Numbered from the stretch's first letter, positions 36,351 to 45,773 are shown. The stretch: DNA of 64,000 bases from Scytonema sp. UIC 10036 (GCF_009725235.1 NZ_WJFC01000047.1:1-64000); one strand, 5' to 3'. The notes: a model not told the origin generated them from the letters alone. Numbers and translations: made by a program.

Positions 36351-36600
36351 CTCGTTCCCAGGCTCAGCCTGGGAATGCCTTAGTAGGAGGCTCCGCCTCC
36401 CGTGTTTAATGAAGTTGTAAAGCAGGGTGGGTCATGCCCACAAATATCATACTACGCGTAATCTCGCCAGAAGGTTGAGGCAGAGCCTCGTCAGCTGCAT
36501 TCCCAGCCTGAGGCTGGGAACGAGAATGGGCTGGGAACGAGAATGGGCTAACAACGAGAGATGGGCTAACATTCCCAGGCGGAGGCTGGGAACGAGAGAA
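36351..36600. mobile_element. Palindromic repeat element, copy 1 (GTTCCCAGGC family)
   Basis: Begins CTCGTTCCCAGGCTCAGC... (36351-36378) and a near-inverted copy lies at 36497-36524 (26 of 28 match; the two changes flip the hairpin arms). Internal GGAGGCTCCGCCTCC palindromes sit between. Further partial GGCTGGGAACGAGA copies extend to about 36600. Same family as 57636-57843. No coding capacity. Confidence 0.75.
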
Positions 36601-36602
36601 CC

Positions 36603-37679
36603 CTAACCCCTCTCATTATTTTGTTCGGGCATCATGCACTTGTCTGAGTCACAACCCGCAGGTCCGGCTTCCATTAACTCACCAAAATCATAGTTACTCA
36701 AAACCCCATGAAAATCATCTGTTTTACGGCGCATTTCTACTTCCTTCATAAACTGTTCGTATTGCTCTTTTGAAATTGGCTCGAAAGGCAATCGGGGGAA
36801 AGTTTGGAGGTCATCAAATCTGGCAAGCAATGCAGCACTCATGTAACCTTCATCATCTCTGATGGCTTCATATATCCGAGTTCCCAAAGCTTCCACTTCA
36901 TTTTCTCGGAGTTCAATGGTTGCTGAAGTGTTGTGTGTCACGTAAAACTTTTGGACTTGCATATAAAAATCCATTTGGGCGAGGGCGCTAAATTGACTGA
37001 TGTCGATTTCATCAGCACCCGGTAGATCTGCCCAAAGTACAGAGACTGGGATCTCCACAAGCCATTCGCTGACTCGCGGATCGAAGGGATCGTGCAATAA
37101 ATTACCCTGTTCGTCTTTATCGGATTGGGAGGGGATGACATTATAGCCGTAGTCAATACACGCTAAGGCAACAGGGTCATTTTTACGGAAGGTGATCCGC
37201 CGCAAAAATCTTTGTGCTTTAGGAGGATGCCATCCTGGACTAGCACCTGTTAAGAGGGATTTCGTACCGCTAGGCTGAACAGTGGTGCAACGGTTAGGAC
37301 GTTTGAGATTGTGGCGATCGCAATAATCCCAAACAACACGATGCACAGTATCTTTCCAGAAACTTAGGTATTCCTGTTCTCGACGTTTAAATGCCAGTCC
37401 TTGAGTTGTTTCCTGTCTACCTTCTGCCCACCAACGCAACCAATCAACGCCAAAAGCACGGACGAAGAAATCAAATAACCCCGTGAAAGAAACACCCACA
37501 ATTGGATCTAATTCACGGCTGTACTGATAGCGAGGTTCCAGAAACTTGTGGTGCAAAAGTGATGCTACAGAAAGCGCTCCTGCTGTGAAAGCTTCTTCTT
37601 GTTCCTTGTAGTTCAGTGGGTCAATTTGATTGAGGTGAACCTCAGCCAAATTACAGTGGAAGTTACTACCTATAATTTC
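36603..37679 (-). CDS. nrdJ: nrdJ 3' exon: class II ribonucleotide reductase, C-terminal part
   Basis: 358 codons starting 'EIIGSNFHCNLAEVHLNQIDP', which continues the NPCG motif ending exon 1. It holds the rest of the catalytic barrel ('GVSFTGLFDFFVRAFG', 'RCTTVQPSGTKSLLTGASPGWHPPKAQRFLRRI') and the C-terminal redox cysteines in 'AGCDSDKCMMPEQ'. The open frame technically begins with TTG inside the intron; there is no independent start or ribosome-binding site, so it depends on splicing. Joined product without intein would be about 778 residues. Confidence 0.92.
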   Translation of the reverse strand, partial: EIIGSNFHCNLAEVHLNQIDPLNYKEQEEAFTAGALSVASLLHHKFLEPRYQYSRELDPIVGVSFTGLFDFFVRAFGVDWLRWWAEGRQETTQGLAFKRREQEYLSFWKDTVHRVVWDYCDRHNLKRPNRCTTVQPSGTKSLLTGASPGWHPPKAQRFLRRITFRKNDPVALACIDYGYNVIPSQSDKDEQGNLLHDPFDPRVSEWLVEIPVSVLWADLPGADEIDISQFSALAQMDFYMQVQKFYVTHNTSATIELRENEVEALGTRIYEAIRDDEGYMSAALLARFDDLQTFPRLPFEPISKEQYEQFMKEVEMRRKTDDFHGVLSNYDFGELMEAGPAGCDSDKCMMPEQNNERG

Positions 37680-38010
37680 CAATTTTGTTATCCTAGAGGC
37701 TTTTTATCCCCTAGTTCTGGAGGTTTTCCTCATACCCATAACAGGGATACAACTGGTCAATTCCAATTCAGTTCAGCATATCTTTTCTACTACAAAGTAG
37801 CCGGAGACTCGTGAGGGCATTATATTCTTGTCAGTTCCCAATGATGAATTTTCATTATTTTCTGAAAAGTTTCAACCCTTATGCGTTGCACTGCCAAAAG
37901 ACTTTTAAATCTTAAGATTAGCTCAGGATTAGCATGCGGGAGAATTTAATTTTCTAACCGTTTAGCTTTCCCTGAATTTCCCCGGTTTTTTACGTGAGGC
38001 AAAATTATCT
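37680..38010 (-). mobile_element. 331-nt ORF-less group I intron in nrdJ
   Basis: Removing 37680-38010 joins ...CCG-TGT-GGT to GAA-ATT-ATA and restores NPCG-EII. The 5' exon ends in U and the intron ends in G (37680), the group I rule. A P1 helix can be drawn: exon CGUGUGGU pairs with intron GCCUCACG (38000-37993) with one U-U mismatch and a U-G wobble at the splice site. Core-like segments AATCCTGAGC (37930-37921) and AAGATATGCTG match the Q and S elements I recall for this class. No endonuclease is encoded. Confidence 0.9.
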
Positions 38011-40458
38011 ACCACACGGATTTAAACCAAATCGAGCTAAACGATGCTTTAGCTCACTTTTAGAAATTTGAGGATATTTTTCCTGCAACCAAGCTTCTGC
38101 TTTTCCTTGTGCATAAGCCTTGAGAAAATCGACTTTTTGGTCTTGACTAACAAGTAGATCGCAGTTAGCTCTAGCTACAGCTTCACCAGCCCATTGAATT
38201 GCACCTTCACCACTGTAATATTGTTTGCGGACGGCATCAATACATTCTTCCAGAGTTGGTTTATGATGAAACACTCTACTGTGATTCGCCATCCTAAGAG
38301 CATCCCGCTCTGGATCGATGCGCCAGTTACCCTGAGTATCCTGTTGCCATAAGTTATCTTTGGCAGTACTTCCTAATTCATCCTTTCCATTGAACTGGCG
38401 CATTCCAGCTGAGTTATGAACTAGCAAGCCATCAGCAATAAATTCACCATCGCTCTCAACTTCTATGTCAAAAGTTTCAGCTTGACCAGCGGGAGCAACA
38501 AATTGAACTTCTATTGGTAACCAATGAGGATTTACCAAATCTTCTGCTATTAACGTGTCAAAATTGGCATCTCTGAAAAGTCCAGGTCTGCCTTTTGGAT
38601 CGACCCAAATGACATCAGCACGACACAGAGTTTCTGGTTTCCATCCTGTGGCGGCTAATTCACGAACAAATTGATAGGGTAAGGTCAAGCCATTTTTCTT
38701 TGCTACCTTAATAGTATAGCCATCACGAACAGCAAATTGATTAATCAAAGCGACAGCAACAGCTTGAGATTGTAAACCTTGAATATGAATGCAATGACAT
38801 CCTTCATAAACTTTTTCTCTACCTTTGAGAGTTTTTGGTTGACGTTCATATAAGGTTGTAGCAATACCAAGAGAAAGAGCCAGCTTTTGAATCTCCCGTA
38901 AAAATTCCAATTTGCTAGAGTTAACCAGTACGTTTCGGGAGGGAGTTCCATCTGCGTCACTTAAGCCAGCTAAGAAAGCAGCACGAATTTCCCGATTTCC
39001 TTTCCAAACAAATTCTGGAATAACAGGACATTGCCAGGGCTGTTTATACTGTCCTAGTTCCTCAGCGAGTTCCTTGCGATAAACGTTGATATTAGCATGA
39101 CTACCTTGAATCTGTACAGCAGGGTTGTGACCTATACTGCTAAGAATTCGGAGAATTTTTTGCCCCAAAACACCCTGTAAGCGTTGAGTAGATAAGGCAA
39201 AGCTAACAACTCCACCCCCACCATTACGCCTTTTGGTTGATTGCAAATCGGCATGACCATCACCAATGAAAAAACCTACTAACCATGCCCAATCGGTTGT
39301 AGAACATAACTGTCCCCTCAGATGAGGAACAGAGATCAGGCGATCGCCTGGTTGTAACTCACCAGCATACTTCCACTTATAGGAGCGCAATCCGTCGTAT
39401 ACAGCAACGCGATGGTTAGCAGTACAACGAATTGAGGTAACAGGGGTGCGTATTTCTACAATATCCTGTATACCTTGGATAAATTTATTTACCACTGGGC
39501 GGTACTCACCAGAGGAGGTTAAAACTAAATCCCCTAGCTGAATATCTTGGATGGGTTTCATGCCATCATTTGCAGAAACCCTTGTGCCGTAGGCGATACA
39601 TCGGCGAATGTTACCGGCCACGATCGTGACAGCAGCTTCATCAATCAACAAACAGCACTCAACTGAATTTAACTGTCTTCCTACTGCTTTATTTAAAATT
39701 GATGCACAACGCTGGTAAAGCCCTGGTAATTTGACAGGATTGGCAACTCCCCCAAAGCCGTTAAGTGGCTCTCCTGCTTTACGGACATCACTAATATCGA
39801 CAATGACTTGAACTTCCCGTGTAAATTGTTCATCGGTTGAGAGTTCCAACAATCTTTGATAAGACTGTACCCAACCCTGGCGGCTATCTCCAACATAAAT
39901 TGTTACGAGATTGTCTTCTATGTTAACTTCTGTCTCCTCACGACGATGTTCGGGAAGAGTACTGCCAATTTCTCCTTGGACTTTGATAGATAGGCGATTG
40001 CGGATAGGCGGCAGTTGGTTGATATATTTGGGTTCTAGAACTGCTCCTGTTCCGCAACCCATCATCGCTAAGTCCATCATTAAACCAAAAGCACTCCAAT
40101 CTACAGTGTTAGTAGATGTGCAATTGTAGGCTCCAGAAAAATTTTTTTGCTGCAATAACCAGGTTGTACCTCCAACCCACAACCATCTTCCACTGGGTAA
40201 TGCTTTTAAATTTCGCTGCATCCGCTCCAGGATCTCAGCCTCTTCTGGCAGAAGCTTACCCAATTCGATTAAACCCGATAAAGTGCGATCGCACACTTGC
40301 TCCCAAGTTTCTCTGACTCCACCCTCTTTGCGGCGGCTGTAAGTTCTAAAAAACACAGGATTGGCTGCAGGGGCGGTTTCCGGAAATTGGGCATTCTTTA
40401 GGCGTTCTCTTTCTAGCTCGCGAACCATAATTAATGAAGTCTTGTTGCTTTCTGACAC
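38011..40458 (-). CDS. nrdJ: nrdJ 5' exon with intein: class II (B12-dependent) ribonucleotide reductase
   Basis: 816 codons up to the splice site (the unspliced frame reads one more codon, then TAA). Extein parts 1-286 and 683-816 show 'FSGAYNCTSTN' (N-terminal redox Cys113), 'GCGTGAVL', 'IVAGNIRR' then 'SAGMRQF', and the active-site loop 'FGLNPCG' with the thiyl-radical cysteine. Class II enzymes reduce ribonucleoside triphosphates or diphosphates with adenosylcobalamin and need no oxygen or small subunit. An intein (287-682) and a group I intron interrupt the gene. It is upstream of, and on the same strand as, the 3' exon; no second RNR subunit is present. Confidence 0.93.
38413..39600 (-). 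mobile_element. Intein in NrdJ (396 residues, LAGLIDADG type)
   Basis: Runs from Cys287 ('RR/CIAYGTRVSANDG') to Asn682 ('GLLVHN/SAG'), with Ser683 as the +1 nucleophile. Block B-like 'IRCTANHRVAVYDG' (TxxH) and terminal 'VHN' are intact. Two LAGLIDADG motifs, 'LVGFFIGDG' (393-401) and 'LAGLSDADG' (496-504), mark a dodecapeptide homing endonuclease that may be active. Excision joins 'AGNIRR' to 'SAGMRQF', the conserved RNR sequence. Inteins at RNR active-site regions are known in cyanobacteria. Confidence 0.95.
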
Positions 40459-40551
40459 AGATTACGACTATACGCTAACTGAATGAGAGGGTAAAGATTG
40501 CAAAATTTGGAAATTTACGCTAAGTCTAAGGATATACTTTATGCTGTTAGT

Positions 40552-40577
40552 TACTGGTCACTGGTCACTGGTCACTG
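40552..40577. repeat. GGTCACT heptad repeat
   Basis: Three and a half GGTCACT units just before the ribosome-binding site of the flavoprotein gene. Confidence 0.75.
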
Positions 40578-40591
40578 TTGTTGGAGGATAG

Positions 40592-41176
40592 TTGGAAAAT
40601 CTTGCGCCCTGGCGATCGCCCCTTGCTCGTGCTCTTCATCGCAATCGTAGCGAGCCACATTCGCGATATTTTCAACTAGCAACCGTTCAAGCTGATGGGC
40701 GTCCTGCCAACCGTACTGTTGTGTTTCGCGGCTTTCTTGACGACACCAACCAGCTGAAAATTATTACTGATTCTCGAAGTCAAAAATTTAACCAAGTAAA
40801 GGAGCGAGCTTGGGGAGAAGCTTGCTGGTATTTTACGAACACCCGCGAGCAATTTCGTCTTGCAGGAGAATTGGTACTTGTAGATGCCAATCATCCCGAG
40901 CCAAAAATGCAGAAAGCCCGTCAGATTGCGTGGCAAGAGATTTCAGACAACGCCCGCTTGCAATTCGCTTGGCCCGCTCCCGGTGAACCCAGAAGCTTGC
41001 AAGAGGCTTTCTCTCCATCACCGCCCGATTCAACTTTGCCTCTCACAAATTTTTGTTTGTTGTTGCTCGACCCCGTTAAAGTGGATCGTCTTGAATTACG
41101 AGGCGATCCCCAAAATCGATGGTGTTATTTGCAGGATGAATCGCAGACTTGGTCTGTAGTAGCGGTTAATCCTTAG
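40592..41176 (+). CDS. PPOX-type FMN-binding flavoprotein
   Basis: 194 residues from TTG at 40592; GGAGG lies 4 nt upstream and decides this start. Features of the cyanobacterial PPOX (pyridoxamine-phosphate-oxidase-like) family: 'APWRSPLARALHRNRSEPHSRYFQLATV', 'RPANRTVVFRGF', 'LKIITDSRSQK', 'EACWYFTNTREQFRLAGEL', and a C-terminal 'FCLLLLDPVKVDRLELRGDPQNRWCYL'. FMN binding and a split-barrel fold are expected; the substrate is unknown, and it is not necessarily a PNPOx. Monocistronic and divergent from nrdJ. Confidence 0.88.
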   Translation: MENLAPWRSPLARALHRNRSEPHSRYFQLATVQADGRPANRTVVFRGFLDDTNQLKIITDSRSQKFNQVKERAWGEACWYFTNTREQFRLAGELVLVDANHPEPKMQKARQIAWQEISDNARLQFAWPAPGEPRSLQEAFSPSPPDSTLPLTNFCLLLLDPVKVDRLELRGDPQNRWCYLQDESQTWSVVAVNP

Positions 41177-41438
41177 GTTTTAAAGATTATCAGATATTCT
41201 CGTTCCCAGGAGAAACCTAGAAATTTCTCCAGAGATACGACAGACTCGAAGAGCTTAAATTTGTATGAATGTAGCTTTATTCTTAAAGATAACTAGTGAG
41301 CTTGAGTTATATTTTGCTTTGCATGGTTATTTTTTCAAGCAGTGCAAAGCAATTACTGAAGAAAAGTATAAACACTCTAACTCATTATTTTGTATTTATA
41401 CTTTTCCAAAAATTAAAGAAAAGATAACGTTATTGAAT

Positions 41439-41660
41439 CTATTGCAGCAAGTCAAGTATCATGAAACACAACTTGAGTACAGGAACAACCCAATCTGCGG
41501 CTTCTGGATTAACAGAACCAGCAAAAGCAATAACAGCAAATTCAATAATTTTACTTAGCTCTCTATTTATCTGATATTTAGCTGATTTTGACTGCATCCA
41601 AGCTAAACCATAAACTTCTGGATGTCGAATGGCAAGTTCCAGCATCAGTTGGTAACTCAT
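41439..41660 (-). CDS. Small protein of unknown function
   Basis: 73 residues. A textbook ribosome-binding site (TAAGGAGTGAC) precedes ATG, the main argument for a real gene. The sequence has a mixed N-terminus ('LMLELAIRHPEVYGLAWMQ') and a hydrophobic C-terminal half ('IIEFAVIAFAGSV', 'WVVPVLKLCFMILDLL') that could be one or two membrane helices. Divergent from the NACHT gene with 115 bp between them. Family not recognised. Confidence 0.6.
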   Translation of the reverse strand: MSYQLMLELAIRHPEVYGLAWMQSKSAKYQINRELSKIIEFAVIAFAGSVNPEAADWVVPVLKLCFMILDLLQ

Positions 41661-41775
41661 AAGTCACTCCTTAATTTAATGTTTTTCGTGACTTTGAATT
41701 TACGAGTTGCCAAATAGAGAAAAAATTGCTCAAAAATAGAGATAAATAGAAATAAATCAGTAACAGCTTATTCCA

Positions 41776-44700
41776 GTGAATTCTCCAGCCAGTACACTTG
41801 AAGACAAATACCAGTTTTTAGAATCAACAGCAACACAGTACGGTTTCATAGGCGATACTCGGGCTGTTTTCCTACAGCGCTTTAATGAGACAAACCTCAC
41901 CAAAGACAATACTGTTCTGGCTAGATTCATTGAATGGAGCAGAAAACCAGAAGATGAAGCGCAAAAACTGCAAGACGAGTTGAAAAAAATTTGTCAGATA
42001 TTGGAACAGGATAACTGTCCAATTAATAAACCAAAGCGAGGGCGATTGCCTAAAGGTAAAAGTCCATGGCAACAAGCTTTTAAATGGTTGTGGGAAACCA
42101 AGTTCCAAGAATGGCAGCAAAAGCAAGATCTTGACGTTCCCAATCCACAAGCTCAGAAAGAAGCAGTTTGTCGCTTTCTGCAAGATATCGAAGACAAATT
42201 CAAGTACGTTTATCCTCTCCACCGCCGCGAGCAACCGATTATCCTGAAAGACCAATATATAACTATTCAGGTGACGATGGAAAGAAAATATAGGCACGAT
42301 GTTGAAACCATTTGGAGTTATGCCGAGTCGGAAGCTGAATTGAAGCGTGCTTATGCCCTTAAGGGAATAGACGATTCCCAACCAACCCAGGTAGACTGGA
42401 AAGAGGCAAAAAAATTGCTTCCAAAAAAGTCAATTATGGTGCTGGCAGACCCAGGAATGGGAAAATCTACATTGTTGAGAATGGAAGCTGGTTTAACTGC
42501 CAAAGAAGAACGGGAGAGTTTGGAAAATAACCTAAAAAACATCGAAGACGTGACTTTCCCGCTATTTCTTAAGCTTTCGGAATTAGCAGAACTTACCAAA
42601 GAAGTCACAGCAACTGTCATTGAAGCTATCTTGAAATTGATAGAGGGTAAGTGTGGAAAAACCTTAGCAACATTTAAGTCTCTTTTAGAGGATAAATTAC
42701 AAACAGGTAAATGTCTGTTGCTATTGGATGCATTAGACGAAGTAACCAACGAGTATCGAAATCAATTATCTGAGAAACTAAATGATTTTCTCCGCAATTA
42801 TCCCTGCCAAATAATTTGCACTTCTCGTATAGTTGGCTATGTTGGTTTTGTAAATAAAGCGCAAGAGATAGAAATTGTCCCATTCAGTCAAAAAAAGATA
42901 GATGAATACATAGAAACTTGGTTTAAAAATGCAGCAGTATATTTAAATAATGATTCCGTTTCTGCCTCAGAACTAATTCGAGAATTACGAAATAAACCCC
43001 AAGTTCGCGGATTAGCGCAAAATCCTTTACTATTGTCATTGATTTGTTGCCTGTATCAAGAAAAAGGGTTGACACTACCAGTACAGCGCTGGAAAGTGTA
43101 TGAACAAGCGGTGCGATATATGGTAGGTAAATGGAGTAAAAATCGCAATCCAGAACTGGATGAGGCGTGGGTAGATGCCAAAACAGAATTACTTGAGGAA
43201 ATTGCCTATCAATTAAGTATTAATAATCAAAATAAGTTCACCGTGCGCCAACTCCGCAAAATTATTGATAAATACTTACAAAGAGAGAATACATCAACCG
43301 ATTTTGAAGGTAAAAATGCCTCTTATCTAGTTACGGAACTATCTGAACAAGATGGCATTTTGCAAAAGTTCCATGAGGATAGTAACGAATATATATTTTT
43401 GCACCGGACTTTTCAAGAGTATTTAACAGCTTCTTATTTGAATCAATGTAGGGATGGAATCGCATTAACCAAGGCGCATTTTTGGAATTATGAATGGCAT
43501 GAAACCATAAGCTTGGTAGCGGGATTAATGAGAAACCCTGTACCTTTGCTTGAGACGATTACGAGGGAAAAAGATGATATCTTCGGAACGTTAATGTTAT
43601 TAGCGGGGCGATGTATTGCTGCTAGTGAGGAGATTTATCACCCAATAATTACAGAGATAATAAACAAAATATATGAGTTTTGGTGTCGCTACCCAAATGC
43701 GGGGTTTATTCAATCGGTTGTAGTAGCGTTGGGTCAAAATCATTCGCAAATGTTTGAGAAGTTACAAACAATATTGGAGAATGAAAAATTTAGAGTGTAT
43801 GCAATAGAAACTTTAAGTAAGATTGGCAGTTTCCAAGCATTGAAAACCTTAATCACGGTTCTTAATCATAAGGATGAGCGGGTTAGAAGCAGTGTTGTGG
43901 ATGCTTTAGGTGAGATTCATATTTCTCAGGCAGTGGAGCCCTTGGTCACTGCTCTCAATGACCAAGAAGCATTCGTGAGATGGCGTGCGATAGAGGCTTT
44001 GGGTAAAATTGGCAGTCCCCAAGCAGTGAAAGCTTTAATCGCATCTCTCAATGACCAGGAAGGATACGTTAGAATGAATGTGCCATTTGCTCTAGGTAAG
44101 ATTGACAGTCCCCAAGCAGTGGAAGCCTTAATCACTGCTCTTAGCCATGAGGATGGATCGGTTAGATGGTATGCAGAATCAACTTTAGGTAGGATTGGCA
44201 GCCCTCAAGCAGTAAAAGCCTTAATCACTGCTCTCAGCTGTAGGGATAAAAGAGTGAGATGGTATGCAGTCAAAGCTTTAAGTAAAATCGGTACTTCCCA
44301 AGCAGTGAAAGCCCTAACCACAACAGCCCTTAGTGATGAGGAAGGGGTGATTAGGATGAATACAGTAGAGGCTTTAGGTAAAATCGGTACTCGCCAAGCA
44401 TTAGCTAGCTTAATTTCTGTTCTCAAAGACGAGGATTTGGATGTTAGAGTGAGTGCAGCAGAAGCTTTAGCCAAGATTGGTACTTCAGAAGCAATTGCTA
44501 GCTTAATCACAGCCCTTAGCCATGAAGACAGGCGCATTAGAGTGAGAGCAGCATTAGCTTTAGCTCAGATTGGCAGTTACGAAGCAGTTACTACCTTAAT
44601 TGCAACTCTCAGCCACGAGGACTGGTGCTTTCGTTCATATGCGGTAGAAGCTTTAGATAAGATTGGCACTCCTGAAGTAGTTCAAGCCTTAATTACAGCA

Positions 44701-45318
44701 CTCCGTGACGAGGAATCGCGCGTTAGATGGCGTGCAGCGGAGGCTTTAGGTAAGATTGGCACTCCTGAAGTAGTTCAAGCGTTAATTATAGCACTCCGTG
44801 ACAAAGAAGGGTTCGTTAGATGGTATGCAGCAGAGGCTTTAGCTAAGATTAATAGTCCTGAAGTATTTACTGCCTTAACTACAGCCCTTAGGGACGAAGA
44901 CTGGCGTGTTAGAGAGGGTACGGCAATGGCTTTAGGTCAGATTGGCAGTCCTGAAGCCGTCCAAGGCTTAATCAAAGTTCTCTGTGACGAAAAAGCAGAA
45001 GTTAGATTAAATACAGTATTAGCTTTAGCTAAGATTAGCAGCCCCAACACAGTTTCAGCTTTAATAAAAATTCTTGGTGACGAGGATCATCGTGTCAGAA
45101 GCAATGCTATAGAAGCTTTAGCTAAAATTGACACTTCAGAAACTTTGGCAAAGCTAATACAACAACCCGAAATCGACATCTACTGCCCTGATATATTTCT
45201 CTTAGCAAGGAAGCTAGCAGTTCGATACACCAAGCAACTACCCCGCCGCGAGCAAGGAGAATCTTTAATTCCCTTATACCCTGAATTACTCAAGCACAAG
45301 AAAATAGAAATACTTTAG
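41776..45318 (+). CDS. NACHT STAND NTPase with 14 HEAT repeats
   Basis: 1180 residues from GTG. Residues 1 to about 170 are an unrecognised N-terminal region, possibly the effector. The NACHT module has Walker A 'ADPGMGKSTLLRM' (Asp225 to Thr232), Walker B 'LLLLDALDEV' (Asp318, Asp321, Glu322), sensor-like 'IICTSRIVGY' and 'RGLAQNPLLLSLICCLYQEKG', then a winged-helix/superhelical part ending 'FLHRTFQEYLTASYL'. From about 686 to 1120 there are fourteen 31-residue HEAT repeats ('QAVEALITALSHEDGSVRWYA...LGRIGSP'). The design is that of bacterial NLR-like proteins, several of which are antiphage; a defence role is inferred. AT-rich leader, no partner gene. Confidence 0.9.
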   Translation: MNSPASTLEDKYQFLESTATQYGFIGDTRAVFLQRFNETNLTKDNTVLARFIEWSRKPEDEAQKLQDELKKICQILEQDNCPINKPKRGRLPKGKSPWQQAFKWLWETKFQEWQQKQDLDVPNPQAQKEAVCRFLQDIEDKFKYVYPLHRREQPIILKDQYITIQVTMERKYRHDVETIWSYAESEAELKRAYALKGIDDSQPTQVDWKEAKKLLPKKSIMVLADPGMGKSTLLRMEAGLTAKEERESLENNLKNIEDVTFPLFLKLSELAELTKEVTATVIEAILKLIEGKCGKTLATFKSLLEDKLQTGKCLLLLDALDEVTNEYRNQLSEKLNDFLRNYPCQIICTSRIVGYVGFVNKAQEIEIVPFSQKKIDEYIETWFKNAAVYLNNDSVSASELIRELRNKPQVRGLAQNPLLLSLICCLYQEKGLTLPVQRWKVYEQAVRYMVGKWSKNRNPELDEAWVDAKTELLEEIAYQLSINNQNKFTVRQLRKIIDKYLQRENTSTDFEGKNASYLVTELSEQDGILQKFHEDSNEYIFLHRTFQEYLTASYLNQCRDGIALTKAHFWNYEWHETISLVAGLMRNPVPLLETITREKDDIFGTLMLLAGRCIAASEEIYHPIITEIINKIYEFWCRYPNAGFIQSVVVALGQNHSQMFEKLQTILENEKFRVYAIETLSKIGSFQALKTLITVLNHKDERVRSSVVDALGEIHISQAVEPLVTALNDQEAFVRWRAIEALGKIGSPQAVKALIASLNDQEGYVRMNVPFALGKIDSPQAVEALITALSHEDGSVRWYAESTLGRIGSPQAVKALITALSCRDKRVRWYAVKALSKIGTSQAVKALTTTALSDEEGVIRMNTVEALGKIGTRQALASLISVLKDEDLDVRVSAAEALAKIGTSEAIASLITALSHEDRRIRVRAALALAQIGSYEAVTTLIATLSHEDWCFRSYAVEALDKIGTPEVVQALITALRDEESRVRWRAAEALGKIGTPEVVQALIIALRDKEGFVRWYAAEALAKINSPEVFTALTTALRDEDWRVREGTAMALGQIGSPEAVQGLIKVLCDEKAEVRLNTVLALAKISSPNTVSALIKILGDEDHRVRSNAIEALAKIDTSETLAKLIQQPEIDIYCPDIFLLARKLAVRYTKQLPRREQGESLIPLYPELLKHKKIEIL
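43831..45135 (+). repeat. Tandem HEAT-repeat coding array
   Basis: Fourteen consecutive 93-bp units (one 96 bp) inside the NACHT gene. Units near 44655 and 44748 are close to identical for about 30 bases, pointing to recent unit duplication. Confidence 0.8.
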
Positions 45319-45360
45319 ATTCTACTTGCGTCTAAAAATTATTGGTAATATTAATGAGCT

Positions 45361-45631
45361 GTTGGGGAGAACAATGTTTTTGCCTCGAACTCTGGCTTCA
45401 TTTTGGATATAAAAACTAAGTATCTGGTTCAACAGCAGGAGTTAAATCTTCTCGATCGAGAGTCAAAGCACCGAGTTTCATCACCTCGATTTCTAGTTCA
45501 TCTGCTATTGCTTCAACAAAACTCTCTATCAGTCCTTTAGGAACTTCATGTTCTTGTAGTGGCATTCTCAGTTCTAAGACTCCGTCGTCATAAGCAATTC
45601 TGCAAGCGCGATCGTCTCCAACTTCTGCCAT
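45361..45631 (-). pseudogene. Frameshifted, truncated Uma2-family gene
   Basis: The open part (71 residues from 45631) reads 'DDRACRIAYDDGVLELRMPLQEHEVPKGLIESFVEAI' and 'LGALTLDREDLTPAVEPDT', a Uma2 pattern, then stops at TAG 45416-45418. Dropping one T there restores 'SFYIQNEARVRGKNIVLPN', the expected continuation, before homology is lost near 45361. So the gene has a 1-bp insertion and a missing C-terminal third. Its 3' side ends close to the NACHT gene, hinting that a rearrangement at that junction removed the rest. Confidence 0.8.
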
Positions 45632-45743
45632 TAATGCCTTAAATGTTTTTTAAAAGTTTAATTGTTCGCGTTGAAATATCTAGATTCACGCATTGTACAA
45701 ACTCACCATCATATAAGTTAACGGATAATAGTCATTTCAAACC

Positions 45744-45773
45744 TGTAAGGGCGCAATGCCTTGCGCCCCTACA
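45744..45773. repeat. Hairpin repeat TGTAAGGGCGCAA
   Basis: 13-bp arms (one mismatch) around a 4-nt loop: TGTAAGGGCGCAA / TTGCGCCCCTACA. A dispersed GGGCGCAA-type palindrome; a fragment with similar wording lies near 60250. It lies 3' of cysE and could act as a stabiliser. Confidence 0.7.

Noticed and set aside
37680..38010. Frameshift or stop mutation as explanation for the split nrdJ
   Set aside because: A single exact 331-nt removal restores a conserved motif with group I boundary rules and P1 pairing; a point mutation would not leave 331 nt of unrelated sequence.
37680..38010. Group II intron
   Set aside because: No GTGYG start, no domain V-like AGC...AY end, and it is too short; the group I hallmarks fit.
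41265..41558. 97-residue plus-strand frame
   Set aside because: Overlaps antisense a small gene with a much better ribosome-binding site; very AT-rich and patternless.
45320..45631. Functional short Uma2 protein of 71 residues
   Set aside because: It lacks the PD-(D/E)XK catalytic half, which appears in another frame after a 1-bp insertion.
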